This document shows positions 1-10,955 of a stretch of DNA of 64,000 nt, piece after piece; the first letter of the stretch is position 1; each line of letters begins with the position of its first letter. Under the pieces are notes generated by a model, which saw nothing but the letters and a program-made list of their open reading frames with translations, was not told where the DNA came from and did not search any database. The translations under genes and the position numbers were made by a program. This stretch comes from Poecilobothrus nobilitatus (lineage: Eukaryota; Arthropoda; Insecta; Diptera; Dolichopodidae), in the NCBI GenBank assembly GCA_947095535.1, contig OX352774.1, positions 67,952,416-68,016,415 of the forward strand, written 5' to 3'.

Positions 1-733
1 GAAGAAAAAAAATAATATATTTGTTTAAAAAATTTCAAACGCAATTATTAGTTTTTTTTTTTTTTTTTTTAGATATAACACGTATGTATATGAATGTATA
101 TGTGTATTTGAACATCTTTGAAATTGAACTTTAAAAAAAAAAAAAAAATTCTAACCTTAAAAAAATAAAAATTACATTCGCGCATGTTAATTCATTTTTA
201 TTTTATTTTCTTTTTTTCTATTTTTTTCAATATTTTTAATTAAAAAAAATTTCTTTACTAATTAAGTACACAAATTAATTTTTAAAAAAAATATATATAT
301 GTATAAAATACATATATTTTTCTTTTCTCTCATTTTATTTCAATAATATTTGGGTTAAATTGTTAAAAAAAAGAATTGTGTTTTTTTTTTTTTTCTATCT
401 TACGAAATCATTCAAGAAGCGAAAATTAAAACGTAGAAAATTTTAAATACGCCTAATATTTCTTCATCTTTTTCTACTGCAAAAAAAAAAAAAATAATAA
501 TAAAAAATAAAATAATAATAAATATAAAAAAAGTAAACCAAAAAAAAAATCTAATGAGAAAATAGAAAAAAAAAAAAACAAACGTTGACATAAATATTTC
601 CTGTTTGATTCTTGTCCAAACTAATTAAAAAAAAAAAAAATTGAGCAAAATTTATTTCGAAGCTATATTTAAAAATTTCTCATTTTTTTATTTTGGATAT
701 ATTTCTATCAAGAAATAAATATGTATAATTGAA
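1..733. other. AT-rich background, no gene seen
   Basis: Long poly-A and poly-T runs (for example 51-70, 134-148 and 481-494) and ATATGTATA-type tracts. No open frame or repeat copy that I could recognise. Confidence 0.6.
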
Positions 734-1350
734 AATGGTTCAAATCTAAAATTATTTCAGCCAATATATCAGCCATATAAAAAAAAGTATATGATATAAA
801 TTCGTACATTATATTTCCTCAAATGGTTCAAATCTTTTTTTTTCTTTATTTTTAAGGGGAATCAGAAATTTTTTCACTTATTAATTATTAGCAGAGACAA
901 TATTATGTCAACCTTAAAAAATGTATGACGATAAAATATATAAAATTTCCCCTTTTAAATTGGTTCATAACTAGGATTAATTCAGCCGATATAATATTAA
1001 AAAAAAAAAATGTGAGATATTGAGATTTGAGAATAATAACATAATAATATTATTTTCTCCTTTTCTGAATTATGGTTTTAATCTAAGGAAAAGTCAGCTT
1101 ACAGATATATATAATTGAGAGGAAATTTATGAGGGGAAATATGAGAGAAGTTTTAAGTTTTTTTTTCTTTCAACAATGGTTTAAGTCTAGGGTTAAATTC
1201 AGTTATTATATCAGGAGAATAAAATAAAATGGAGAAAAATATTTTTTATCCTCTTCGAAATTAATTTGCTCAATTGTTTTTATTTATTCAACATATAGAT
1301 ATAGAGGTGTTATTAGAAAATTTTTATTTTAAAATGGTTTAAAACTTTGA
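734..1350. repeat. Degenerate tandem array with AATGGTTYAA core
   Basis: A phrase beginning AATGGTTCAAATCTA or a close variant recurs near 734, 822, 958, 1070, 1175 and 1332. In three or four of the copies it is followed by a segment like TTAATTCAGCCGATATATCA. Each unit tends to end in a pyrimidine-rich stretch such as TTTCCTC, TTCCCCTTTT or TTCTCCTTTT just before the next core. Spacing is irregular (about 88, 136, 110, 105 and 157 bases), so the array is old or indel-ridden. I know of no named satellite with this core. It could also be a cluster of protein-binding sites, but nothing in the sequence settles that. Confidence 0.5.
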
Positions 1351-2782
1351 CAAAAAAAAATAAAAATGGGTGTGATTTTATTTTAACTTTGGTTTTTAAC
1401 ATTTTCAACATATTTTTCTGTTATAAATAATTCAATTCACAATTATATTCGAACAGAAATTTCATTCAAACATGATTTGTAAAATAATTTTAAAATAGAA
1501 TTGTGAATAATTTTAAACGTTACAAATTGGTATTTAAGAAAAATATTAAATAAAAATAAAAGAGATAAAGAAGGAAAACACGTTGCTGTTGTTTCTAAAC
1601 GTTGTTACTAATAAACTAAAAGTTGTTTAATGTTCAAGTGGTTCAACTTTAGTTTAATGGTACTTTTTAATTGATTTTAAAAAGAATTTCTTAGTGTTTA
1701 AGTTCGCTAAATTTTATATTTTAAAGAAAATACAATTGTAAACATTTTAAATGAATAGAGCTGACATAGAAGAAAAATAATTAGGATTTTTGGATTAGGA
1801 AGAAGCAAATAATAACAAATCATTTACAATTTTTTTTTTTATTAAAACAAAAAAAGAAAAGACTTTATTTTTTTAAATTTAAATTCATTTGGTTTGAAAA
1901 TTTTATAAAAGAAAAGAAAAAAAGGCAATATGTAAAATCAAAGATTTTTAAAGATGGCACATTTTAAAAATACAATAAAAATTATTTTTGCATCAACATT
2001 TCTAATTATTATACGATATTTTATGTAAAAATTGTGCAAGATCAAGAAACACTTTCTTAAATTTTCAGGAAACCCTACATATTTAAAAAAAAAAAAAAAT
2101 CTTGAACACATTTCAAAATAAAATGTTGAAGCTTTAATTTTTGTGCTTTACTTTAAAAAAATGTACAAAAGTTGATCAATATTAACTCTTAAATGGACGA
2201 AAATACAAAAACTTATTTTATTTGAAAATATAGAAAAATCAAAGTTTTGCAAAATTTTGGTTTTCCATAAAGGTAAATTTAAATATCAAATTGCAAAAAG
2301 TTATATAATTTTTATATTAAGTAATTTATAAAGTTTAAAAATTTCTTGACATTTAATGTTTTTAGATTGAAAAAATATTTAGAGGATTTCAAGATTTTTT
2401 TTGTTTTTTTTTATTTATTTATTTATTCAATTATAACTAAACCTAAAAAAAAAGATTACAAAAAGAAAAGGTTATACATATTTCTTAAATTAATTATTAA
2501 CTTTAAAAATAACAAAAATTTTTCTTCTTAAATGAAATTATTTAAAAATAAATATTATTTTTATATTTATTTTTTTTGCTTTATGCTTTTTTTTTTGTTT
2601 TTCTTAGAAAGTCATATGTAAAAACCAAGGTTTTTTCAAAACTTTTCTGAGTATAATTGGTATAATTAAACTCATATTTGAGATTAAAACATTGAAAATA
2701 GGATTTTTTTTTTAATTTTGAGAGAATTAATACTTAAATATAATCTGTTTGTATTAAATCTGTATATATACATTTTGAAAAA
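1351..2782. other. AT-rich background, no gene seen
   Basis: AT-rich DNA with poly-A/T tracts. The short open frame at 2346-2531 is a lysine/phenylalanine/isoleucine-rich product of homopolymers and has no recognisable domain. No repeat copy was identified. Confidence 0.55.
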
Positions 2783-2980
2783 CGGGGCTTCGGTGGCCTA
2801 GTGGGTAAGAGCGTATAAAAAATACGTTGTAAACACCGAGGGAGTGTGGGTTCGAATCCCACACACGTCGTAAGAGTTATTCCCCCTTACGACACTTACA
2901 GCCACGCCTGTACAGGAAAAGCTGTGCAATTTCCTGTCCTTATTATGTGGCAAAGAAATGCATTTAAAAATAAAAAAAAA
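2783..2980 (+). mobile_element. tRNA-derived SINE, copy 1 (best preserved)
   Basis: The 5' part is tRNA-like. It has a box A-like stretch (TGGCCTAGTGGGTAAGAGC), an anticodon-arm-like hairpin around GCGTATAAAAAATACG, a long class II-type variable segment, and a perfect box B (GGTTCGAATCC, 2849-2859) inside a GTGGG/CCCAC stem. The acceptor ends do not pair, so this is not a working tRNA gene. The body holds two hairpins: GTCGTAAG/CTTACGAC and ACAGGAAA/TTTCCTGT. It ends in an A-rich tail at about 2965-2980. Five more copies lie in the window. The Ser/Leu-like long variable arm hints at the parental tRNA class, but this is inference. Confidence 0.88.
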
Positions 2981-3825
2981 TTTTGAAAAAGTCTAAAGTT
3001 AAAAGTTAAAATTTCTAAAGTTAAAATTAATTAAAAAACATTTAAGAACATCATTTTATATGCAATTTATATATATATTGCAATTTTATATATTTTTAAT
3101 GGAATTTAACTTTTCAAAATTTTCGCACTGTTCTCACGCTGATACTAACAATATAAACTTAATTATTAGGTCGTTTTAATATATTGGAGTAACATGATGT
3201 ATTTGCTTAACTCTAGTAGATCTATAATTTTTAAAAACTGTATATAAAATAGGTGAGGAATAATGCAATATGGACAGGGAGATCAAAATGTACGAAAAAA
3301 TGTATTAAAAGAGAAAATCTATTTTTAAATGTAAGTACTTAGTCTAATGTGAATTAAAAATCTAATATACAGGATTAGAAAAGAAGTATTACTCTGTTTG
3401 CGGTAAAAACCAAACGTTTTGTACGAAAATACGTGTACGTATAAATTTATATATGTATGTATACGTTATAAAGAAAGTTAAAATATCATATTTGGTTTGC
3501 CTATATCTTATAAATTTTGAGGGATCAATTAAATTGCACCACATTGCACCGATCGTTCTATCGTACTAAATCTATAGTACGATCTATATATAGATATACT
3601 TAGATAAATATATTAAATATGCATAAAATATATATTAAATATATACAAAAATTTATATTAAATATATACAAATATTTTAACTACAATTAACTTCAAATAA
3701 ATCTAAACATATTCAATAATTTTATTATGGTAGCATAACAATAATAAAACAAAATTAAATCTTTTGGTTTTTGAATATTTTAACTGGACATTTATTAATA
3801 ATTTTTTATATATTTCTTTTTCTTT
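2981..3825. other. AT-rich background with a small hairpin
   Basis: No gene seen. Around 3531-3592 there is a short direct repeat (ATTGCACC twice) followed by a 7-bp perfect hairpin TCGTACT/AGTACGA with an 8-base loop. The rest is AT-rich with ATATATT tracts. Confidence 0.5.
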
Positions 3826-4075
3826 TCACTCCTATAAGGAGCATATAGCATCCACTATGTTATTTATTATTCATATTTGACTAAGCTTTTCGATTCATTA
3901 ATTTCACACTAAGTCGTTGATTATTTGACCGTAACTATAAGAGTAGTTATGAGACTTAAATATTTTTTTAATTCTACGCCATCTATTATCTTATACAAGA
4001 ATTATTTTATTATTAATTACAATATGATATTAATTATAATTTATAAGATATATATACTTATTTTTAATTTAATTA
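3826..4075 (-). pseudogene. LINE 3'-end remnant (VDALCSL-type tail), copy A
   Basis: Read on the minus strand, a frame runs through residues like YGQIINDLV and ends VDAICSL followed by a stop (about 3827-3850), with several internal stops. The arrangement GYxxVxxDLV ... LxxLxQxx ... LVxALCSL is shared with the copies at 10836 and 60385, and resembles the C-terminal tail of non-LTR retrotransposon ORF2 proteins (W..LVDALC type). The farther part (about 3975-4070) matches 60477-60586 at the nucleotide level. The open frame on the opposite strand (3925-4227) is a shadow of this AT-rich repeat. The clade cannot be assigned. Confidence 0.5.
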
Positions 4076-4300
4076 TACACACTTATTATATATTATACGA
4101 AAAATTTATATTATTTAAATTAATAAATATAATTTATATATTTATATTAATCTTCATTAATAATATATGTATGTATGTATATAAACCCCTTATAATATGC
4201 AATCTATTTTTAATCGATAGTAATTAAGTTGAAATTTGCCAGAGGGACCTCAAGCACCATTGCGTATTATAATGGCTTTAGTAGCCGATGATTTATTAAT

Positions 4301-4376
4301 CACATTATCCTAACATATCACATATCACATATAACATATATCATATAACATATAACGTATCACATATCACATTATC
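4301..4376. repeat. CATATCA/CATATAA minisatellite-like tract
   Basis: Imperfect repetition of 8-9 base units of the type ACATATCAC and ATATAACAT, flanked on both sides by the phrase CACATTATCCTA. This suggests a small duplication bounded by its own repeat unit. Confidence 0.6.
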
Positions 4377-5131
4377 CTATCTAAATTTTAAATGTCAACT
4401 ATGTAATAGGGTAATAGTTATGTTTTGCAGACATATGATTCCCAAAAATTTTGTATTATTTATGATATTTTTCACTTTTAATGCTTTAATTATATATGAA
4501 AAGTTCTATGAGTTTACCCTAATAAGACCCACGCTTGTTTGTGGTGTACCATATGCGTATGGTATAATATCAGCGTAAGCTTAATGTATAAATTATATAA
4601 ATCCGAAAGAAAAAAAGAAGATCTGGTTCAGATCATTTCCGTTTTCAAATTCGATATTCCTATTTACGACACGGTATATTATATTCATAAACCTAGTGGA
4701 TTTGTATCTAAATGACAACATAAAGTTTAGTCAAAAATATTTTGTTAGTAGAACTAAAATCTAAATGAAATTAAGAAAAGAAAAAGGAATTAATAAATAG
4801 AATAGAAACTGGAATTGATCAAGATTACCATTTTCAAAGCCTGCATCCATATTTTATACACTTCGTCGCTATTTAACATTTACATACTTTTTCTCATTCA
4901 TTTTATTTAGTCTGCATAATTTTTTTTTATATTGATGTATAGTACAATTTTCATTCAATATTTCAAAGTAATTTTTACTCAAATTCTGACATTCATAACA
5001 TAAGTTAAAAAATTATTTGACAAAATTAATTTCGTTGTGATTGTTTGTGTTTTTTGTCAATTTTTTAAGGATCCTTTCAGTATAAGGAAGTTTTCTCTTT
5101 TTTCATCGTAAGTTTAATTTAATTAAAGGGC
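4377..5131. other. AT-rich background, no gene seen
   Basis: Less homopolymeric than its surroundings but without a recognisable frame, RNA or repeat copy. Confidence 0.5.
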
Positions 5132-5186
5132 ATATATACTATACTATACTATACTATACTATATATGCTATACTATATACTATATA
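5132..5186. repeat. (ATACT)n microsatellite
   Basis: Five perfect ATACT units at 5136-5160, followed by decayed ATATATGCTATACTATATAC sequence. Confidence 0.85.
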
Positions 5187-5303
5187 AATACTTCTTTTCT
5201 AAAGCATATTTTTTCTTATTCTTTCATTTTTTTTAAGTATGTAATTAGTATCTATACAATACGTCGATTCATTATGAAGAAAAAAAAACAATCCGTCTGA
5301 TCA

Positions 5304-5545
5304 AACTCCCCAATTTAACGTTTCCGAATCCTTGTTCTATCATCTTATATCCCTACTCAGTATCCAATATACTGCCGTTTTAACAGTTTTGGGTTTCATC
5401 CCATTATATTGGCTAAAGAGAGAGATAGGTTTAGTCAGTAAAAATCTGACATTATACCAAGAAGATATTCTTGGTGTATTTGGAAAACTTTCACCACTCT
5501 TAAGGACAAAAATAGAAAAATATCTGGTTGTTATTATTTGAATAA
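5304..5545 (+). pseudogene. LINE-like coding remnant, GFIPLYWL family copy 1
   Basis: A continuous frame from about 5304 to the stop at 5539 encodes a segment containing TAVLTVLGFIPLYWLKREIG and then SKNLTLYQEDILGVFG. The first part resembles the post-reverse-transcriptase region of R1/jockey-type LINE proteins (family form roughly vSxxAvlvlaGxxPlxxLaxER), which is recall, not a search. The same sequence recurs diverged at 55733-56040 and inverted at 53760-54075, so it is a dispersed element and not a host gene. No upstream catalytic domain remains. Confidence 0.45.
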
Positions 5546-6860
5546 ACCATATATAATTTTTTTATTTAAAAAGAATTTAAAAAAATTAAATTTAGGTATT
5601 TTTCTTTTAGTTTCTTTTAGAATTCTGATTGTTGTATAATGTATGTATATAATTGCATTCTATTAATCTAATTTGTTTACCTATATATAATTACCCAAAA
5701 TTGGACACCCATAAAGTAAAACTGAATGATTTAACTTATAGTATAGTTCTGTTGCTATTATGTTTTTTAGCTTGTTCTTTTTTTTAGGCTATGCGTCATT
5801 TAATTTTAAATAAATAATTATATTCCATTTAGAACGTAACTATGGTATTTCTAAATAAGACATTTAAACCCTTTTTAAGGACTTTTTTTGGTCTTCAAAT
5901 TTAAAAATATTTTGGACTTGGTACTAAAATTTTTAAAAACGATACAGATTGTAAGATTGTCTCTAAAACTGTTTGTAAAAGGCTATAAGAAATTTTATGA
6001 AAATATTTTTTATTTTTTCATAGTAAATACTTTTGGAAAATATTTATTTTAAGGATTTTTATATATTTCTTGCATATATATATATATATATATATATTGT
6101 TTTTGTTGGTACTTTTATATGTATCAACTCATATAATACTGCGTTAGTTTAACAACACTATTAAAATAATATTATAAAATACTTAATTCAGATAAGAATT
6201 TGAAAGAAGCTCTACTAAATAATCGATCTTATAATTTTGTAAACACATCACAATAATAATTTTGAGAAAATATTTTATTACATTTATTTATAAAGAGAAA
6301 AAAAATTAAAACAAAAAATAAAAAAATGTTAAAAGCAAAAAAAAATAATAAAAAAAAAAAAGTAATCGAAAATTCAAATTAAAAATTTTTAATTACTTTC
6401 CGTTATTAAAAAAAAATATATATATATATTCTGCGGTAATTTTAAATGACTTTTTAGCACATGCACTCAGCCAAAATTTTATTTTTTCTTAACTTTTTTT
6501 GTTTTTTTGTTTTTTTAAATTTTCCACTTTAACATGGAGACTATACTCTCATATATACTTATGTACATATATCTGTACCTTTTATAATTGAATATTTTTC
6601 TTTTTTTTTTTGTTTTAATTTTTTTTTTCATTTTCCTTCTTTTTTCGTAATTACATTCTCCCTGTATTTTTTATTTTTTTTTTTAATTTTTTTTACATTA
6701 TCCTTTCTACATTAACATCAACGTCAACCTTTTCCAAAAAACAAAAAAAAAAAAGTGAAAAAATTTTTTAATTTAAAACCTTTAAAATTTTTTTTTCACT
6801 TTAATTTTTTTTTTTTTTTTAAATCACGCTCACCGACCCATTCGAAAAAAAAGCCATCCA
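5546..6860. other. AT-rich background with (TA)n tract
   Basis: Poly-A/T runs, a (TA)n tract at about 6073-6100 and a second near 6415-6430. No gene, RNA or repeat family recognised. Confidence 0.55.
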
Positions 6861-6912
6861 TAATACCCAACCAAACAACCAAAACAACCAAACAACCAAC
6901 CAACCATTCAAA
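6861..6912. repeat. CAAC/CAAAAC-rich tract
   Basis: Imperfect CCAACCAAACAACC-type repeats. The frame that reads through it (6755-6982, NQTTKTTKQPTNH) is an artefact of the tract. Confidence 0.7.
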
Positions 6913-9900
6913 TGAAAATTTTAACAACATCTATAAATCATTATACACAAACAATATTAAAGGATCTCATCTCTTCTTTTAATATTCTCATGTAATACTT
7001 CTGCTTCCTCATCCATTTCCTTACCTCTACAGAATTATACTCTGCATTTTACGCTGTTAAAGAGTGAAGAGTAAAATACCCACTTAGGCCTAACATGACA
7101 CAAAAAAAAATAAAAAATTTGGCCATCGACATCATAGCAATTATTATCATCATTGTCATTTGTCATTTTTCTCCTCAACCCGATTTATCGACCCACAAGT
7201 TGAAAGACACATAGTACAAATAACAGCCAGTAGGGAATAAAAAAAAAAAAAATATATAAAAAAAAATTAAAAAGATAAAATTTCACCGACCGAACCAAAA
7301 TTGATAAAGAGTCAAAAAAAAAGAAATCATTTTTTTTTTTCAATTGAACGATAAAGAAAAAAAAAATGAAAGAAAGGGGTTGCAAAAGGACTGGATCCTT
7401 CTTTAGTCCCGAATATAACTCGTTCCTCATTTATAAAGAAAACGGCTAAAATTTTTCATTAAATTATATGCTTCTTTTGTTTTTCTCTCTTATCTCTTCT
7501 CTCTTCTCTTGTTGATTTGTTTTTTTTTTTTTAAAGAGAAAACAAAACGTTATACACTAAACTAAGTATATTTCGTACTACATATCTTATAAATTTTGTT
7601 TTTATATATGTATTACGTATGTATGTAAGTATAAACTGTTTGTTTGCTATTTAAATAAAATGTGGTTCGTATATATTGTTATAGGTACCGTTAAATGTTT
7701 CATTTTAAATTACAAAAAAACAACAACAACAACTTTCACTTATACATGTATTTGTGACTTGTGAATTCCGTTATGTTCTCTGTTGATTGAACAACTAGTG
7801 TAAGTAAGGAAAGGATGCATTTAGGCTTTTCAAAGCATTTTAATTTTCTTTTTTTTTTTTGTGCTTTTTGTTTTGTCTCGTAAGAGTGTAACGGAAACAA
7901 AACGAAGACAGGTAAAAAAAAAATATATATATATAAATTTTAATTTTTTTTTTGTTTTTATGTTGTTTTTGTTTAACTGTTTCACATTTAGGCTTTTATT
8001 GTATTTTTTTTTTTTTTATTCCAGATAAAATGTTTGTGTTTTTATTATATATGTGTAAATTATATATTATGACGTTTGAATCAAGTTTATAACAATTTAA
8101 ATAGATATAACTTATGGATGGATGGTGCATAAATTCTTTTTTTTTTTAGTTTAAAAATATTTAAATTTATATTTGTAATTAAAAATAAATGAGAAATAAC
8201 CTTTATGAAATGTGTATTTTATCCTTTAATTTTTATATTATGATAAAAAAATAAAAGTAAATAAAAATATAATTTCTTACTAAGATATTTTAAATAAAAT
8301 AATTAATGATCATTTTTCTGAAATTGTTAATTCAATATAAAATGTATATATTCTCATAATTCAAAATATATTAATATTTTTTTTGGCATATACTCAATGG
8401 TTAACTTTATGTAGACTAGAAAGATTTTATACTTTTGTATAGCCAAATTAGTATATTCTGCAGTTTTCGAATACATATATTGTGCTTCCCTTCAATATCA
8501 CCCTTTCTTTATTTTTTTTTTTTTTCGACGGTTAATCTTAAATTTTTATCCTTATATTACGAGCCTGAAAGAAGCAATTCTATGATTATTTCGGCTATGA
8601 ACTTTTTATAATTAATAATTTTATTATAGGTACGTATCATATTTGTGAAATGTTTTTATTTATTTATTCTGTATTCCTATATTCATTATATGCACACAAT
8701 TTATGACTCTTTGTCAGTGCGACATGTGGCCAGTTTGGTAATGAAGCTATACAGATCTACTTATAGAATATTTGCATTTGGAAAGTAATATATTCATTGA
8801 AATTTTAAATTAAATTTGAAATGCTTTAATTTTGTTTCAGATTCTTTAGTTATAGTATAAAGCATAGTAAAAAATTAATTATTTATACATATAGCGTTTA
8901 GCGAAGTTTTAAATCGAAATTAATATTACGATTAATTAGCACTCGAATAGCATTAGTGAGCATTTTACTTAATTTTCTTTCCTTATCTACATAATCATCA
9001 TTAAAGTCATCCCAGATATCTTGAGTGTTGAAAAGAAACTTCTTTTTGAGATAAAATTTAAAAAAAAAATCTTTTTAGGGCAAAATTTGAAAAATAAAAT
9101 CTTTTTGGGACAAAATTTTGAAAAATTGAATTAAATTTTTTGTTTATAAAATTTTTAAAAATTTATTTCAAGATTTATATTATCTACGGATCTGGATATG
9201 AAAGATCCACATTGTTAAAACCCCTTTTCAAAATCCCACTAAATAAATTATTGAAACGCTGTTTTTGTAACCAATTCAAAAAATTTTCCTAATCATTTTT
9301 TATACACAGATAATTAAACAACAAACTATTTTAAATACTTGGAGCTGTCGCCTCTAAACTCCCTCTAAACAAATTCTTAAAATCCTGATTTTCAACTCTA
9401 AAACCTTTCCTAAATTATATGCATACACAGTCTTTTCCCAGTCTTTACATTTTTCTTTAACGTTTTATATTAAATAGGTTTAAAACACTCGACCCCATTT
9501 TTTACAAAGTCTTGAAAGAAATATTTAATTTCAATAAAAAATTATAGATTTTCACATTCAAGATTTTTCTTTTCAAAACTAAAAATTTCCAAAATAAAAA
9601 TTTCAAGATGTTGTCTATTCAAGATTTTTTTCCAAGATAACATCTTGTCCCCTCATCATTACGCATGCTTGCATCATTGTGTAGACCTTACTAGGCTGAA
9701 ACACTAAGTCTTCTGTTTTCAATGATAAAATCTAAAATTTTATATTATAATTAAACATTTTTTAAAAATTGGGACCGAGTTTTTTAAACCTATTTAATAT
9801 GAAAAGGTTAAAAAAAAATGTAACTTTAAATACTTGTTATCTAAGTGTTTGCTATTGTTCGCCTGTCTTTTGTTTTAAAATATTTTTTTTAGCATTGCAC

Positions 9901-9937
9901 ATGACCCAAGTCTTCAAGTTTACTTTTATTTACATCT
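6913..9937. other. AT-rich background, no gene seen
   Basis: Mostly AT-rich with poly-T/A. Segments at about 6990-7200 and 7380-7430 are less AT-rich but show no convincing frame. The minus-strand frame at 7185-7430 is poly-F/L from homopolymers. A short CAACAACAACAAC tract lies near 7720. At about 9050-9125 a phrase like AATCTTTTTGGGACAAAATTT recurs two or three times in tandem. Confidence 0.5.
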
Positions 9938-9984
9938 CACAACATGATACCGTTTCACAACATGACACAACATGATACCGTTTC
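9938..9984. repeat. 19-bp direct repeat, period 28
   Basis: CACAACATGATACCGTTTC occurs exactly twice, at 9938-9956 and 9966-9984. The spacer itself repeats part of the unit (ACAACATGA). This is a simple local duplication. Confidence 0.85.
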
Positions 9985-10080
9985 CTTAATTAAAAATTTT
10001 CTTTCTTTTTTTTCGAATTTTAGTTTGTACCGCGTTTTTTTGCTCTTTTTATATATTAAAAAATCTGTTAAATTGCCGAT

Positions 10081-10465
10081 ATGCCTCTGTTAATATTTTT
10101 CATTGCCAAATTTCTGAAATTGCAACAACACATCAAGTGTGATAATTTTTATTCTACTCCCATGCTTGTCAGACGTCCTTATGATGGTGCGATGCAAGAA
10201 AGGCTAGTCGTTAGTATAGAATGTATAGAGTCAGATTATAATACAGTTGCTATGAATGTTATTAGTTTCCTATTTATTTGCACATGCAGGATATATTTGC
10301 ATAAGAATGCAAATATTTCAGGAGGCGATTTCTGAGACTAAAACTATAGAAAAAAATCGAACTGAAAAAGGAATCTATCCTCAGTCTTTGAGATATTGGG
10401 ACTTTTGTTTGTTTTTATTTTATATTATTAATTGTAAGACTTTTCATGAATCACATGAACTCTAA
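10081..10465 (+). other. Coding-like island of unknown origin
   Basis: Two overlapping plus-strand frames (10081-10335 and 10256-10465) have mixed amino-acid composition, unlike the K/N/F-rich frames elsewhere. The first contains NFYSTPMLVRRPYDGAMQER and later SIECIESDY; the second contains GYICIRMQIFQEAISETKTI. The switch of frame in the overlap would fit one older coding sequence with a frameshift. CAG acceptor-like sites occur at about 10287-10289 and 10319-10321, so a spliced exon is also possible. I do not recognise the protein. It could be a transposon fragment, a host exon or chance. Confidence 0.25.
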
Positions 10466-10835
10466 CTTTTGACTTACATAAACTCTACAGGAATTTGGAG
10501 TATCTAAAATATAATTATAATTTATTTTATTACATAATAATTTAATTTAATTAAGAAGAATGAAACAGAAAATATTTTCTATGACTATAACTATAAGATG
10601 TTTGTTCTTTCGATAAATATTAAATATATGTATAAGCATGATACAGAGATAATGAATTAAGAACAACAATTGTTTTTTTTTTAATGTTTATTTATTTAAA
10701 AAATCAGAAACATAATAATTAGCACTTCAATTGCCCTTAAAAAACCCTCTATTTTAAAAATAAGAAAATCATGGCATTTAATTTACTAATTTATAATTTC
10801 AGAAAATAGTTCATCAATTTTTTTCTCTCTTTCCA
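10466..10835. other. AT-rich background, no gene seen
   Basis: AT-rich with short poly-A/T runs and nothing recognisable. Confidence 0.5.
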
Positions 10836-10955
10836 CTTTTACAAGGAGCATAGAGCAACCACTAAGTCATTTATTATTCATATTTGATTCAGCTTTAGTC
10901 TCTGCAATCATTAATTTGTACTAAACCCTTTTATTACTCGACTGTAGCCTCATTA
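10836..10955 (-). pseudogene. LINE 3'-end remnant (VDALCSL-type tail), copy B
   Basis: The minus strand reads GYSRVIKGFSTN, then stops, then INDLVVALCSL and a stop at about 10838-10862. The phrase TTATTTATTATTCATATTTG and its neighbours match copy A (about 3858-3882) closely. Internal stops show it is dead. It is the same tail type as copies A (3826-4075) and C (60385-60590). Confidence 0.5.

Noticed and set aside
2783..2870. True tRNA gene
   Set aside because: Boxes A and B are good but the acceptor ends do not pair, and the same unit recurs with a common body and A-tail, which identifies a SINE.
7790..7915. Splice donor-like GTGTAAGTAAGG and GAAGACAGGTAAAA
   Set aside because: No open frame or leader-like sequence was found beside them; these could only be supported by transcript data.
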